From Hyphomicrobiales bacterium (GTDB lineage Bacteria; Pseudomonadota; Alphaproteobacteria; Rhizobiales; Beijerinckiaceae), in the NCBI GenBank assembly GCA_027487245.1, contig JAIYDY010000039.1, positions 1-39,849 on the forward strand: a stretch of DNA of 39,849 nucleotides, given 5' to 3'. The stretch's first letter is position 1, and each line of letters begins with the position of its first letter. A program made the translations under genes and the position numbers. Under the pieces are notes generated by a model, which saw only the letters and a list, made by a program, of their open reading frames with translations, did no database searches and was not told the DNA's origin. Positions 1 to 10,181 of this stretch are shown here, piece after piece.

Positions 1-601
1 CCATCAGCACCTGGGCATCGTCGCCCGCGTCGGGAGCGCCTTGCCAGTTGCGATGGGCGGCAAGGATCGCTGGGGTGCGAAAGGCCTGCGGGGTCTGGAC
101 CGTGCGCAATGTGGATCGGTCGAGCGTTGCGATGACCAGCCCTGCGGCATCGACCTCTTTGACCGTGTCGGTGACGCCAAGAACCGGAATGGCGGCGCCA
201 TGCCGGCTTGCCGCCGCGCAGGCGCGATCGATCAGGGACGGGCTCAGGAAAGGCCGTGCAGCGTCATGGATCAGAACCAGCGTCTCATCCGGCAGGGCTT
301 CGAGAGCGGCGAGGCCTTTCCGCACGCTGGCGGCGCGTGTCGCGCCTCCGATGGCCACAGGCCCGATGAGAAGGCGCTGCGCTTCGGACAGACGCGCGAC
401 AGCGTCATCGTGGAGAGCGCGATCATCGGGGTGGATGACGATCTGCACGCGGTCGATCGCCTCGCTCGCGAGGCAGGCACGCAGCGTGTGGGTCAACACA
501 GGCACGCCGGCCAGATGGCGGTATTGCTTCGGCATACCCTCGCCGGCGCGCACGCCACGGCCTGCCGCCACAATCAGCATCACGGTGGACGGGTGGCGCA
601 T
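1..601 (-). CDS. ispD: 2-C-methyl-D-erythritol 4-phosphate cytidylyltransferase, 5' part (IspD or IspDF)
   Basis: Cytosolic enzyme of the MEP isoprenoid pathway that joins CTP and methylerythritol 4-phosphate. About 200 N-terminal residues are visible; the gene runs off the left edge, so the C-terminus is missing. The nucleotide-binding loop AAGRG...MPKQY near the start and the motif HDAARPF in the middle identify the family. The start ATG at 601 is preceded by AGGAG. In many Alphaproteobacteria this gene is a bifunctional ispDF fusion lying next to dusB-ntrBC, exactly as here, but the IspF half would lie outside the window, so fusion cannot be confirmed. It is divergent from dusB, with a 140-bp shared promoter region. 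Confidence 0.93.
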   Translation of the reverse strand, partial: MRHPSTVMLIVAAGRGVRAGEGMPKQYRHLAGVPVLTHTLRACLASEAIDRVQIVIHPDDRALHDDAVARLSEAQRLLIGPVAIGGATRAASVRKGLAALEALPDETLVLIHDAARPFLSPSLIDRACAAASRHGAAIPVLGVTDTVKEVDAAGLVIATLDRSTLRTVQTPQAFRTPAILAAHRNWQGAPDAGDDAQVLM

Positions 602-741
602 GGGGCTCCTCAGGCAAGAGACGTCATGCTGGTTCTATCCGCTCTGACTTGCCTCCGTCACCCTGCTTTCAGACGCAAAACGCACAGGCTGCGAAAAAAC
701 ACTTTGCCGCACTGCAATAAAACGATTAATCCTAAGGCAGA
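602..741. promoter_or_regulatory. Divergent intergenic region ispD / dusB
   Basis: This 140-bp region must hold the promoters for both ispD (leftward) and dusB-ntrBC (rightward). Its dusB-proximal half is noticeably AT-richer than the surrounding genes. A possible -35-like TTGCCG is followed by a poor -10, and I do not see a convincing sigma-54 or NtrC site. AAGGCAG just before the dusB ATG at 742 can serve as its ribosome binding site. Confidence 0.35.
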
Positions 742-1797
<1,056 letters not shown>

Positions 1798-1813
1798 AGC
1801 GTGGAGTATCGCA

Positions 1814-2950
1814 ATGGTTGCGGGGGCAGTCCTTGTGGCGGACATGAGTGAGTTTTCCGATCGGGTTTTCGGTGTTCTGCCAATCCCGATCATCGTGATT
1901 GACGGCTCGGGTGCGATCGATGTCGCCAACAATGCGGCTGAGGATTTCCTGCAGTCGAGTCTGCCGATGCTCAGGCGCATGAATCTCAGCGAAATCATGC
2001 CCTTTGGATCACCTATTCTGACACTGATCGAGGAAGTTCGTCGGCGTGGATCGAGCGTCACCGAATATCGGATCGACATCAGTTCGCCGCGCCTCGGCAA
2101 GGACAGGATCGTGGATGTCTTTGCCAGCCCGCTGCGGGAGAGTTCAGGTTCGGTGGTGCTGATGCTCCAGGAGCGGACCATCGCCGAGAAAATGGATCGC
2201 CAGTTGACGCATCGCGGGGCAGCGCGCTCGATGACGGCGCTCGGCTCGATGCTCGCCCATGAAATCAAGAACCCTCTATCCGGCATTCGTGGCGCGGCCC
2301 AGTTGCTCGAAAGCTCCGTGCCGGATGAAGACCGGGTGCTGACAAGGCTGATTTGCGACGAGACCGACCGGATCGTGAAGCTGGTCGAGCGGGTCGAGAT
2401 GTTCGGCGATGACAGGCCAGGTGAGCGCTCGCCGGTCAATATCCACGATGTGCTTGACCATGTGCGCCGACTGGCCGTTTCCGGTTTCGCGCGCGGTTTG
2501 CGGTTCGTCGAGGAATACGATCCGTCGCTGCCACCCGTCGATGCCGTGCGCGACCAACTTGTGCAGGTTTTTCTGAATCTGCTCAAAAATGCGGCAGAAG
2601 CCATGGACCCGTCGGCACAGGATGGCGAAATCGTCATCTCGACCGCTTTCAGGCCGGGCATCAGGATGCAACGCTCCGGTCATTCCGAACGTGTGGCGCT
2701 GCCTCTGGAGATCTGCATCCGCGACAACGGCGCAGGCGTGCCGCCGGATCTTCTTCCGCATCTGTTCGATCCGTTCGTCACCACGAAAGCACAGGGCAGT
2801 GGCCTCGGTCTTGCACTTGTTGCCAAGATCATCGGGAACCATGGCGGTGTCATCGAATGCGAGTCTGTGCCCAAGCGAACCACATTCCGCATTCTCTTGC
2901 CCATCCACAGGTTCATCGACGGGCGACGGATGATGTCGGCGGGGGCCTGA
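1814..2950 (+). CDS. ntrB: Nitrogen regulation sensor histidine kinase NtrB
   Basis: Soluble sensor kinase that phosphorylates or dephosphorylates NtrC in response to PII. The 378-residue protein has an N-terminal PAS domain (about residues 15-120). The phospho-acceptor is His149 in AHEIKNPL, followed by an ATPase domain with N box [12 protein letters not shown]1 DNGAGVPP and G2 GSGLGLAL. There are no membrane segments. I chose ATG 1814 because GGAG at 1803-1806 lies seven bases upstream. An in-frame TTG at 1787 would overlap dusB, and ATG 1844 has no good ribosome site. ntrC follows 74 bp downstream. Confidence 0.95.
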   Translation: MVAGAVLVADMSEFSDRVFGVLPIPIIVIDGSGAIDVANNAAEDFLQSSLPMLRRMNLSEIMPFGSPILTLIEEVRRRGSSVTEYRIDISSPRLGKDRIVDVFASPLRESSGSVVLMLQERTIAEKMDRQLTHRGAARSMTALGSMLAHEIKNPLSGIRGAAQLLESSVPDEDRVLTRLICDETDRIVKLVERVEMFGDDRPGERSPVNIHDVLDHVRRLAVSGFARGLRFVEEYDPSLPPVDAVRDQLVQVFLNLLKNAAEAMDPSAQDGEIVISTAFRPGIRMQRSGHSERVALPLEICIRDNGAGVPPDLLPHLFDPFVTTKAQGSGLGLALVAKIIGNHGGVIECESVPKRTTFRILLPIHRFIDGRRMMSAGA

Positions 2951-3024
2951 GCGGTGCCTCAAGGCTGCGCTGCTGAACCACGAACTCGACCGGAGTTCCG
3001 GTCACGCATGAACAGGACGAACAG

Positions 3025-4464
3025 ATGCCGAATGGCAGTATCATTGTTGCAGATGACGACGCCGCGATCAGGACAGTGCTCAATCAGGCGCTGTCGCGCG
3101 CCGGCTACGAGGTCAGGTCGACAGGCCAGGCCGCGACGTTGTGGACCTGGGCCGCGCAGGGGCTGGGCGATCTGATCATCACGGACGTGGTGATGCCTGA
3201 CGGCAATGCGTTCGACATGCTGCCCCGCATCAAGCGCGTGCGGCCCGATGTGCCGATCATCGTGATGAGTGCTCAGAACACATTCATGACGGCGATCCGC
3301 GCCTCGGAGCGAGGTGCCTACGAGTATCTTCCCAAGCCGTTCGATCTGAAGGAACTGGTCGCGATTGTCGGCAGGGCGCTTTCGCGTCCACGCGGCGAGA
3401 TGTCGGGCTTGCAGCCGGCAGAGGCCGAGGAAATCCCACTCGTTGGCCGCTCCGCCGCCATGCAGGAAATCTACCGGGCGCTGGCCCGGCTCATGCCGAT
3501 CGACCTGACCGTGATGATCAACGGCGAGTCAGGGACCGGCAAGGAACTGGTGGCACGCGCCCTGCACGACTACGGCAAGCGTCGCTCCGGCCCCTTCGTT
3601 GCTGTCAACATGGCCGCGATCCCTCGCGACCTGATCGAATCCGAACTGTTCGGCCACGAGAAGGGGGCCTTCACCGGCGCGCTCCAGCGCAGTGCAGGCC
3701 GCTTCGAACAGGCCGAGGGTGGCACGCTGTTTCTCGACGAGATTGGCGACATGCCGATGGAGGCTCAGACCCGCCTGCTGCGCGTGCTGCAACAGGGCGA
3801 ATACACCACCGTTGGCGGCCGCACGCCGATCAAGACGAATGTCCGCATCATCGCGGCCACCAACAAGGATCTGCGCATCTCGATCCAGCAGGGGCTGTTC
3901 CGCGAGGATCTGTTCTTTCGCCTCAACGTGGTGCCGATCCGCCTGCCGCCCCTGCGCGAACGCGTGGAGGATATCCCCGATCTCGTGCGCCACTTTTTCC
4001 TCGTCGTGGAAAAGGAAGGTCTGAGCCGCAAGCAACTCGACAGCGAGGCGATGGACCTGCTCAAGCGCCATCGCTGGCCTGGCAATGTGCGGGAGCTTGA
4101 GAATCTCGTGCGCCGTCTGGCGGCGCTGTATCCGCAGGAAACCATCACCGGCCCGATTATCGAGGCGGAGATCGTGCCGTCGTCGGCAGCGCCTTTTGCG
4201 CTTTCCAGCGAGCGCCCTGAGTCGATCTCGGCGGCCGTCGAGCGGCAGATGGGCAGTTATTTCGGCAGCTATGGCGACAACCTGCCGCCGCCGGGGCTCT
4301 ATCACCGGGTGCTGCGCGAGGTCGAGGCACCGTTGATTGCGGCTGCGCTCGCGGCGACACGTGGCAACCAGATCAGGGCCGCCGAACTGCTCGGCCTCAA
4401 CCGCAACACGCTGCGCAAGAAGATTCGCGAACTCGACATGCAGGTCATGCGCTCGGGCCGGTAG
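3025..4464 (+). CDS. ntrC: Nitrogen regulation response regulator NtrC
   Basis: Sigma-54-dependent activator of nitrogen-scavenging genes, phosphorylated by NtrB. The 479-residue protein has a receiver domain with acidic pocket D11/D12 and phospho-acceptor Asp54 (ITDVVMPDG). An AAA+ domain follows, with Walker A GESGTGKE, an intact sigma-54 contact loop GAFTGA and Walker B LFLDEIGD. The C-terminal Fis-type helix-turn-helix ends in [15 protein letters not shown]. Length and architecture are normal for the family. It lies 74 bp after ntrB and belongs to the same operon. Confidence 0.97.
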   Translation: MPNGSIIVADDDAAIRTVLNQALSRAGYEVRSTGQAATLWTWAAQGLGDLIITDVVMPDGNAFDMLPRIKRVRPDVPIIVMSAQNTFMTAIRASERGAYEYLPKPFDLKELVAIVGRALSRPRGEMSGLQPAEAEEIPLVGRSAAMQEIYRALARLMPIDLTVMINGESGTGKELVARALHDYGKRRSGPFVAVNMAAIPRDLIESELFGHEKGAFTGALQRSAGRFEQAEGGTLFLDEIGDMPMEAQTRLLRVLQQGEYTTVGGRTPIKTNVRIIAATNKDLRISIQQGLFREDLFFRLNVVPIRLPPLRERVEDIPDLVRHFFLVVEKEGLSRKQLDSEAMDLLKRHRWPGNVRELENLVRRLAALYPQETITGPIIEAEIVPSSAAPFALSSERPESISAAVERQMGSYFGSYGDNLPPPGLYHRVLREVEAPLIAAALAATRGNQIRAAELLGLNRNTLRKKIRELDMQVMRSGR

Positions 4465-4716
4465 AGCACCGGCTGAGAAGATCATTTGGTGACCTCGGCG
4501 CTTGATTGACGGGTGCTGCCCGGCTTCTTGCTGCCTCGTGAGATTGTCAGCGCAGCGCCTTTTGCCCCAGGGCGCATTTCCCAACCGCAATGCTTACGGT
4601 CTCAATACTGTCATATTTTGACAACACCGTTGCTTCGTTGCATCACATGGCGCAACGTCTCGCGCTGCGTCGGCCAAGCCGGTCGCCGCAGAGTCCCTCC
4701 AGCCCGGCTGAGCAAC
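4465..4716 (+). other. ntrC-ntrY intergenic region
   Basis: About 250 bp without a convincing gene. It contains TTGACA at 4618-4623 inside an AT-rich patch (CATATTTTGACAAC), which could be the -35 element of a separate ntrYX promoter. No good -10 is seen at 16-18 bp, so this is only suggestive. Open frames crossing this stretch look like noise: their residue composition is unlike NtrY, and no start in them has a clear ribosome site. Confidence 0.3.
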
Positions 4717-6987
4717 GTGTCATCACAGGCCCTTCCTCGCGAACAGGGACAACCCGAGCCGGAGCGCGGCAGGGTGGCGACCTGGGTCGGCGTCGCGCTG
4801 GTGACGCTGGCGCTGACTTCAGCCCTGGCGACATTTCTGGTGATTTCAGGATCGACCCGGATCGTGCCGGTGCACCGGGTGGTCATCAGCCTGTTCATCG
4901 TCAATGCCCTGATCATCCTGGCTTTGCTGTTGCTGGTGACATGGCAGGCCTTCACGCTGTTCCGGGCGCGGAGCCGGGGTGCTGCGGCAGCCGGCCTGCA
5001 CATCCGGATCATCCTGTTGTTCGGGTTGATCGCCGCGCTGCCTGCGATCCTTGTTGCCGTCATTGCCACAATCACGCTGGAGAAAGGTCTGGAGCCCTGG
5101 TTCTCTGAGCGCATGCGGCAGGTGATCTTCAAGTCGGTCGAGGTCGCCGACACCTACACGACCAGCCAGTGCACGAATCTGGGGCGCGAAATCCGGCTGA
5201 TGGCTGGCGATCTGGGAGCTGTGAGACAGGCGCTCGAGGTCGACAAGGCCTGGTTCGAAAGCTTCATGAGCGTGCGGGCGCGGGCACTGGGCCTGCCCAT
5301 CGTGTTCATGGTCAAGCAGCCCTATCAGATCCAGGTGCGCACCAACCTCAACGTGATTGCCGATCCGCCGCCCCTCGTCGACGAGGCCTTCGAGGAGGCC
5401 AAGGCATCCGAGGATCCGATCTGCACGGCCAATCTCGAGACACGCGTGTTCAGTGCGCTGATGAAGCTGCCGGACTTCCCGGACACCTTCCTTCTGATCG
5501 CGCGGCAGGTGGACGAACTGGCGGCCGAGTTCCCGAGCCAGGCGCGGGCGGCAGCGGTTGAATATCTGGCCATCGACTCGCGTCGGCAAGGCGTGCAGGT
5601 CGCGTTTGGCTCGATGTATGTGCTGATCTCGCTGACTGTGCTGCTCTCGGCGGTCTGGTTCGGGCTGAGTTTCGCCGACAGGCTGGTGGCGCCGATCCGC
5701 CGGCTGATCCATGCCACCGATCAGGTCGCGACCGGCAATTTCTACGTGCAGGTGCCGGTCAAGCGGGCCGAGGGCGATCTGGCGCATCTTGGCGAGACTT
5801 TCAACAAGATGACAGCGGAGCTGCGCCGCCAGCGCGACGGGCTGGTCGCGGCCAGCGAGGTCATCGACCGGCGTCGCCGCTTTACCGAAACCGTGCTTGC
5901 CGGGGTTTCCGCAGGCGTGATCGGCCTTGATGCGGATGATTGCGTCACGCTGCTCAACCGCTCGGCCGAGGGCCTGCTGGGCACCGATCGCCGCGGCATC
6001 GGCAAGCCGCTTGATCTGCTGGCTCCCGAACTGGGCGATGCCATCCGCGAGGCGCGGCAGGTGCGCCAGCGAACGGTCAGCTCGCAGGTGCTGATGATCC
6101 GGCAAGGCCGCGAGCGAACCTTGAACGTGCGTGTGTCGCGAGAGGGCGAGGGTCCGAAGCTCGGCCTGGTGGTGACGCTCGACGACATCACCGATCTGGT
6201 TGCGGCGCAGCGCACATCGGCATGGGCGGACGTCGCGCGGCGCATCGCCCACGAAATCAAGAACCCGCTGACCCCGATCCAGCTTTCGGCGGAACGCATC
6301 CGGCGCAAGTTCGGCAAGGCCATTGTCGAGGACCGCGACATCCTGGACCAGTGCACCGACACGATCATCCGGCAGGTCGAGGATATCCGCCGCATGGTCG
6401 ACGAGTTCGCCTCGTTTGCGCGCATGCCGAAGCCGGCGCCAGTGCGGGATGATCTTGCCGCCATGGTGCGGGAAGTGGCCTTCATGATGCGGGTCGGCAA
6501 CCCTGATCTGATGATCGAGACAACGGGCGTGGATCATCCGGCCCTGGCTGTGTTCGACCGGCGGCTGGTCTCGCAGGCCCTGACCAATGTCGTGAAGAAT
6601 GCCACCGAGGCAATCCAGGCGGTGCCTGGCAAAGCTGCCGAGGACGGGGAAGGGCGGGTCGACGTGGTGCTGGCCGACCATGCCGGGCAGTGGTGCATCG
6701 ATGTCAGTGACACCGGCAAGGGCTTCCCGGCGGATAACCGACAGCGCCTGCTGGAACCTTACATGACCACGCGCGAGGGCGGCACCGGGCTCGGCCTCGC
6801 CATCGTCGCCAAGATTTTCGAGGACCATGGCGGGCGGATCGAACTGCTCGACCGGACCGATGGCCAGCGGGGCGCAACCGTGCGCCTCTGGCTACCGGGA
6901 AGCGGTGCCGATGCGGTGCCGGATGAACAGATGGAATCACCCCAGCCTACGGCCGGGGCAGGACACGAGACGGCGCATAGCACATGA
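4717..6987 (+). CDS. ntrY: Membrane sensor histidine kinase NtrY
   Basis: Membrane partner of NtrX, acting in nitrogen and often redox or envelope signalling. The protein (about 756 residues) has three hydrophobic segments near the N-terminus, an extracytoplasmic region, a fourth membrane segment (around LISLTVLLSAVWFG), a HAMP linker, a PAS domain and the kinase core. Core motifs are the phospho-acceptor His in [11 protein letters not shown] box NVVKNATEA, G1 DTGKGFP and G2 GGTGLGLA. No in-frame ATG precedes the first membrane segment. I chose GTG 4717, which gives the usual short cytoplasmic leader; GTG 4774 has a better ribosome site (GGAG at 4761) but a shorter leader. The 3' end overlaps ntrX by 4 bp (ATGA). 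Confidence 0.9.
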   Translation: MSSQALPREQGQPEPERGRVATWVGVALVTLALTSALATFLVISGSTRIVPVHRVVISLFIVNALIILALLLLVTWQAFTLFRARSRGAAAAGLHIRIILLFGLIAALPAILVAVIATITLEKGLEPWFSERMRQVIFKSVEVADTYTTSQCTNLGREIRLMAGDLGAVRQALEVDKAWFESFMSVRARALGLPIVFMVKQPYQIQVRTNLNVIADPPPLVDEAFEEAKASEDPICTANLETRVFSALMKLPDFPDTFLLIARQVDELAAEFPSQARAAAVEYLAIDSRRQGVQVAFGSMYVLISLTVLLSAVWFGLSFADRLVAPIRRLIHATDQVATGNFYVQVPVKRAEGDLAHLGETFNKMTAELRRQRDGLVAASEVIDRRRRFTETVLAGVSAGVIGLDADDCVTLLNRSAEGLLGTDRRGIGKPLDLLAPELGDAIREARQVRQRTVSSQVLMIRQGRERTLNVRVSREGEGPKLGLVVTLDDITDLVAAQRTSAWADVARRIAHEIKNPLTPIQLSAERIRRKFGKAIVEDRDILDQCTDTIIRQVEDIRRMVDEFASFARMPKPAPVRDDLAAMVREVAFMMRVGNPDLMIETTGVDHPALAVFDRRLVSQALTNVVKNATEAIQAVPGKAAEDGEGRVDVVLADHAGQWCIDVSDTGKGFPADNRQRLLEPYMTTREGGTGLGLAIVAKIFEDHGGRIELLDRTDGQRGATVRLWLPGSGADAVPDEQMESPQPTAGAGHETAHST

Positions 6988-8354
6988 GTCTGGCTGACAT
7001 CCTTGTCGTTGATGACGAAACCGATATCCGGGAGCTTGTGGCGGGCATTCTCGAAGACGAGGGCTATTCGACACGCCGTGCCGGATCAGCTGACGAGGCG
7101 CTGGCGGCGATCCAGGCGCGGCGTCCCAATCTCGTCTTTCTCGATATCTGGCTGCAAGGCAGCCGCCTTGATGGATTGCAGGTGCTCGACCTGATCAAGG
7201 AGAGCGACCCCGAGTTGCCGGTTGTGATGATTTCCGGCCATGGCAACATCGAGACCGCCGTATCGGCCATCCGGCGCGGAGCCTATGACTTCATCGAAAA
7301 GCCGTTCAAGGCGGACCGGCTGGTGCTGGTTGCCGACCGGGCGCTGGAGGCGTCGCGGCTGAAGCGCGAGGTCAAGGATCTCAAGACTCGCTCCGTGCAG
7401 GCCTCGCGCATCGTCGGGCGTTCGACGGCGGCCAACCAGTTGCGTGCAACGCTCGAGAGGGTGGCACCGACCAATGCGCGCGTGATGATCACCGGTGATC
7501 CGGGCACAGGCAAGGAACTGGCTGCGCGCACGCTGCATGCCCTATCCTCCCGTGCTTCAGGGCCTTTTGTCGTGATCAATTCGGCGACGATCACGCCGGA
7601 GTCGATGGAAGAGGAACTGTTCGGCATCGAAGCCGTCGAGGGTCGCCTTCGCCGGGTCGGTGCCCTGGAAGAGGCCCACAGCGGCACGCTCTATCTCGAC
7701 GAGGTGGCCGACATGCCAAAGGAGACGCAAGGGCGCATCCTTCGTGTGTTGATCGACCAGAATTTCCAGCGCGTCGGAGGCACGACACGGGTGCATGTCG
7801 ATGTCCGTATCGTGTCGTCCACGTGCAAGGACATCGTGAGCGAGATCGCGGCAGGGCGCTTTCGAGAGGAACTGTTCCACCGCCTAAACGTAGTGCCGAT
7901 CCGCGTGCCGTCGTTGTCGGAACGGCGCGAGGATGTGCCGGACCTGATCGATTTCTTCATGGAGCAGCTCTCCGTCGCCTCCGGGCTGCCGCGCCGTTCC
8001 ATCGCCGGCGATGCCATGGCTGTGCTGCAATCGCACGAGTGGCCCGGCAACGTGCGCGAACTGCGCAACAACGTCGAACGATTGATGATCCTGACCAAGG
8101 GTGATCCCTTGGCCGAGGTGACAACCGAGATGCTGCCAGCGGAAGTCGGCGCGCTGGTGCCCGCCACGCCTACAGGCTCGGGTGGAGAAAAGCTGATGAG
8201 CCTGCCGCTGCGCGAGGCCCGCGAGATCTTCGAAAAGGAGTATCTCGTGGCCCAGATTGCCCGATTCTCTGGAAACATCTCCCGCACTGCCGAGTTCATC
8301 GGCATGGAGCGGTCGGCATTGCACCGAAAGCTCAAGTCGCTGGGCGTCGAATAA
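6984..8354 (+). CDS. ntrX: Response regulator NtrX
   Basis: Response regulator paired with NtrY; translation is probably coupled through the ATGA overlap. The 456-residue protein has a receiver domain with D10/D11 and phospho-acceptor Asp54 (LDIWLQG), an AAA+ domain with Walker A GDPGTGKE and Walker B LYLDEVAD, and a C-terminal Fis-type helix-turn-helix (GMERSALHRKLKSLG). Where NtrC carries GAFTGA this protein reads EAVEGRLRRVG, so the sigma-54 contact loop is missing. From memory, other rhizobial NtrX proteins share this, which suggests it does not activate sigma-54 directly. Confidence 0.95.
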   Translation: MSLADILVVDDETDIRELVAGILEDEGYSTRRAGSADEALAAIQARRPNLVFLDIWLQGSRLDGLQVLDLIKESDPELPVVMISGHGNIETAVSAIRRGAYDFIEKPFKADRLVLVADRALEASRLKREVKDLKTRSVQASRIVGRSTAANQLRATLERVAPTNARVMITGDPGTGKELAARTLHALSSRASGPFVVINSATITPESMEEELFGIEAVEGRLRRVGALEEAHSGTLYLDEVADMPKETQGRILRVLIDQNFQRVGGTTRVHVDVRIVSSTCKDIVSEIAAGRFREELFHRLNVVPIRVPSLSERREDVPDLIDFFMEQLSVASGLPRRSIAGDAMAVLQSHEWPGNVRELRNNVERLMILTKGDPLAEVTTEMLPAEVGALVPATPTGSGGEKLMSLPLREAREIFEKEYLVAQIARFSGNISRTAEFIGMERSALHRKLKSLGVE

Positions 8355-8443
8355 GCGCCGCTGCATGTATTCCGGGCACGGGTGTAAAGGTTGCAGGTTT
8401 TGCTTGCGCAATACAGGGACTTGTCGAACACTTGTCACGCGCC

Positions 8444-8460
8444 CATGTCAGGGGGACATG
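8444..8460 (+). other. Small inverted repeat in the hfq leader
   Basis: CATGTC at 8444-8449 and GACATG at 8455-8460 form a perfect 6-bp stem with a 5-base loop, 71 bp upstream of the hfq start in the 177-bp ntrX-hfq gap. It could be a leader hairpin, a weak terminator for ntrYX (no T-run follows) or a protein site. Function is not inferable from this alone. Confidence 0.3.
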
Positions 8461-8531
8461 ACGCAAAGAGGTCAAGGCAACCGGATCGTGCCTTGGCCCA
8501 GATCAAGAAGATCCCAAAAAGGAAGACGACG

Positions 8532-8780
8532 ATGGCTGCTGAACGGGCGCAGAACCTGCAGGATACGTTTCTCAACTACGTGCGGAAGAACAAGATTTCC
8601 GTCACGATCTTTCTGGTCAACGGGGTGAAGTTGCAGGGTGTCGTGACATGGTTCGACAATTTCTGCGTGCTCTTGCGCCGCGACGGTCATTCCCAGCTTG
8701 TCTACAAGCATGCCATTTCAACGATCATGCCTGGCAGCCCTGTCGCGCTGTTCGAAGGGCATGAGGACGCCGAGAAGTAG
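8532..8780 (+). CDS. hfq: RNA chaperone Hfq
   Basis: Hexameric Sm-like RNA chaperone that pairs small RNAs with mRNAs; in nitrogen-fixing Alphaproteobacteria it also affects nifA expression. The 82-residue protein shows the Sm1 region ([16 protein letters not shown]) and the Sm2 signature YKHAIST, with a very short acidic tail. ATG 8532 is preceded by AAGGAAG. It follows ntrX by 177 bp, as in many rhizobia. The next gene (rimO) is convergent, 43 bp away, so hfq ends its operon here and is not followed by hflX. Confidence 0.97.
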   Translation: MAAERAQNLQDTFLNYVRKNKISVTIFLVNGVKLQGVVTWFDNFCVLLRRDGHSQLVYKHAISTIMPGSPVALFEGHEDAEK

Positions 8781-8823
8781 GCGCGAAGGCACCGCGTTCG
8801 CACAACAGGCAAGGCTGGCCGCT

Positions 8824-10143
8824 TCAGACGGCCTGCCCGTGCAAGTCGTACGCATCGGCGCGCTCGACCTTGACGGTGACAATGTCGCCGGCACGGAGCG
8901 GCCTGCGGCTTTGCACATAGACGTTGCCGTCGATCTCCGGAGCGTCCCAGACCGAACGGCCCTTGGCCACGGTGGGGCCGGGCTCGTCGATGATGACCTT
9001 GATGCGCCGGCCGACGCGGCCGGCAAGCACCTTCGCCGAAATAGCCTGCTGGGTTTCCATGAAGCGCTTGTAGCGCTGCTGCTTGACCTCGTCGGGAACC
9101 ACGGCCAGGCCCAGATCGTTTGCGACGGCGCCCTTGACCGGCTCGTAGGTGAAGCAGCCGACGCGTTCCAGCCTGGCTTCCTTGAGCCAGCCGAGCAGGA
9201 ACTCGAAGTCGTCGTCCGTCTCGCCAGGGAAGCCGACGATGAAGGTGGAACGCACGCCGAGATCAGGGCAGATCGCGCGCCATTTCTTGATCCGCTCTAG
9301 TGTCTTTTCCTGATGGGCCGGACGGCGCATCGCCTTCAGCACACTCGGCGAGGCATGCTGGAATGGGATGTCGAGGTAGGGCAGCACCAGCCCGTCGCTC
9401 ATCAGCTGGATGACCTCGTCGACATGGGGATAGGGGTAGACATAGTGCAGGCGCACCCATGCGCCGAGTTGCCCCAGTTCGCGCGACAGGTCGAGGAACC
9501 GCGCCCGGACCTCGCGATCCTGAAAGCGGCTGGCGGCATACTTGATGTCGAGCCCGTAGGCGCTGGTATCCTGCGAGATGACCAGAAGCTCGCGCACGCC
9601 GGCTGACACCAGTTTCTCCGCCTCGCGCAGCACGTCACCGACCGGTCGCGAGACCAGATCGCCACGCAGCTTCGGGATGATGCAGAAACTGCAGCGATTG
9701 TTGCAACCTTCTGAAATCTTGAGATAAGCATAGTGTCGAGGCGTGAGCTTGATGCCCTGCGGCGGCACCAGATCGAGATAAGGATCATGCGCCGGCGGCA
9801 AGGCCTCATGAACGGCACCGAGCACGCTTTCATAAGCCTGGGGGCCTGTGATGGCGAGCACGCCGGGGAAGCGTTCACGGATCTGCTCGGGCTCGGCGCC
9901 CATGCAGCCGGTGACGATGACTTTGCCATTCTCCGACAACGCGCGCCCGATGTTGTCGAGGGACTCGGCCTTGGCAGAATCCAGAAAGCCGCAGGTGTTG
10001 ACAATGACCAGATCGGCCCCGGCATGGGTCCGCGTCAGCTCATAGCCTTCCGACCTCAGGGAGGTGATGATGCGCTCTGAATCGACCAGCGCCTTGGGGC
10101 AGCCGAGCGAGACAAACGAGATCTTGGGGGCAGGGGCGTTCAT
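8824..10143 (-). CDS. rimO: Ribosomal protein uS12 methylthiotransferase RimO
   Basis: Radical-SAM enzyme that methylthiolates the conserved aspartate of ribosomal protein S12. The 439-residue protein has the N-terminal MTTase domain with cluster cysteines C15, C51 and C80. The radical SAM domain follows, with C147-x3-C151-x2-C154 (GCNNRCSFC), and a C-terminal TRAM-like domain (about residues 370-439). The start ATG at 10143 was chosen because it directly precedes the family N-terminus ([11 protein letters not shown]); upstream in-frame codons are not family-like. It lies 38 bp downstream of the photolyase-like gene on the same strand and may be read through from it. Confidence 0.95.
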   Translation of the reverse strand: MNAPAPKISFVSLGCPKALVDSERIITSLRSEGYELTRTHAGADLVIVNTCGFLDSAKAESLDNIGRALSENGKVIVTGCMGAEPEQIRERFPGVLAITGPQAYESVLGAVHEALPPAHDPYLDLVPPQGIKLTPRHYAYLKISEGCNNRCSFCIIPKLRGDLVSRPVGDVLREAEKLVSAGVRELLVISQDTSAYGLDIKYAASRFQDREVRARFLDLSRELGQLGAWVRLHYVYPYPHVDEVIQLMSDGLVLPYLDIPFQHASPSVLKAMRRPAHQEKTLERIKKWRAICPDLGVRSTFIVGFPGETDDDFEFLLGWLKEARLERVGCFTYEPVKGAVANDLGLAVVPDEVKQQRYKRFMETQQAISAKVLAGRVGRRIKVIIDEPGPTVAKGRSVWDAPEIDGNVYVQSRRPLRAGDIVTVKVERADAYDLHGQAV

Positions 10144-10181
10144 CGGCGATCCGGGACAGGGCGGGCAATGGCCTCCCCTTC

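Noticed and set aside
4618..4646. Full sigma-70 promoter upstream of ntrY
   Set aside because: Only the TTGACA half is convincing; the hexamer 17 bp away (CATCAC) is a poor -10, so it is not called as a promoter.
4846..6828. Very long open frame (about 660 codons) antisense to ntrY
   Set aside because: It mirrors the codon structure of a GC-rich gene, is rich in His/Arg/Asp/Gln with no family motif, and the ntrY frame has complete kinase motifs.
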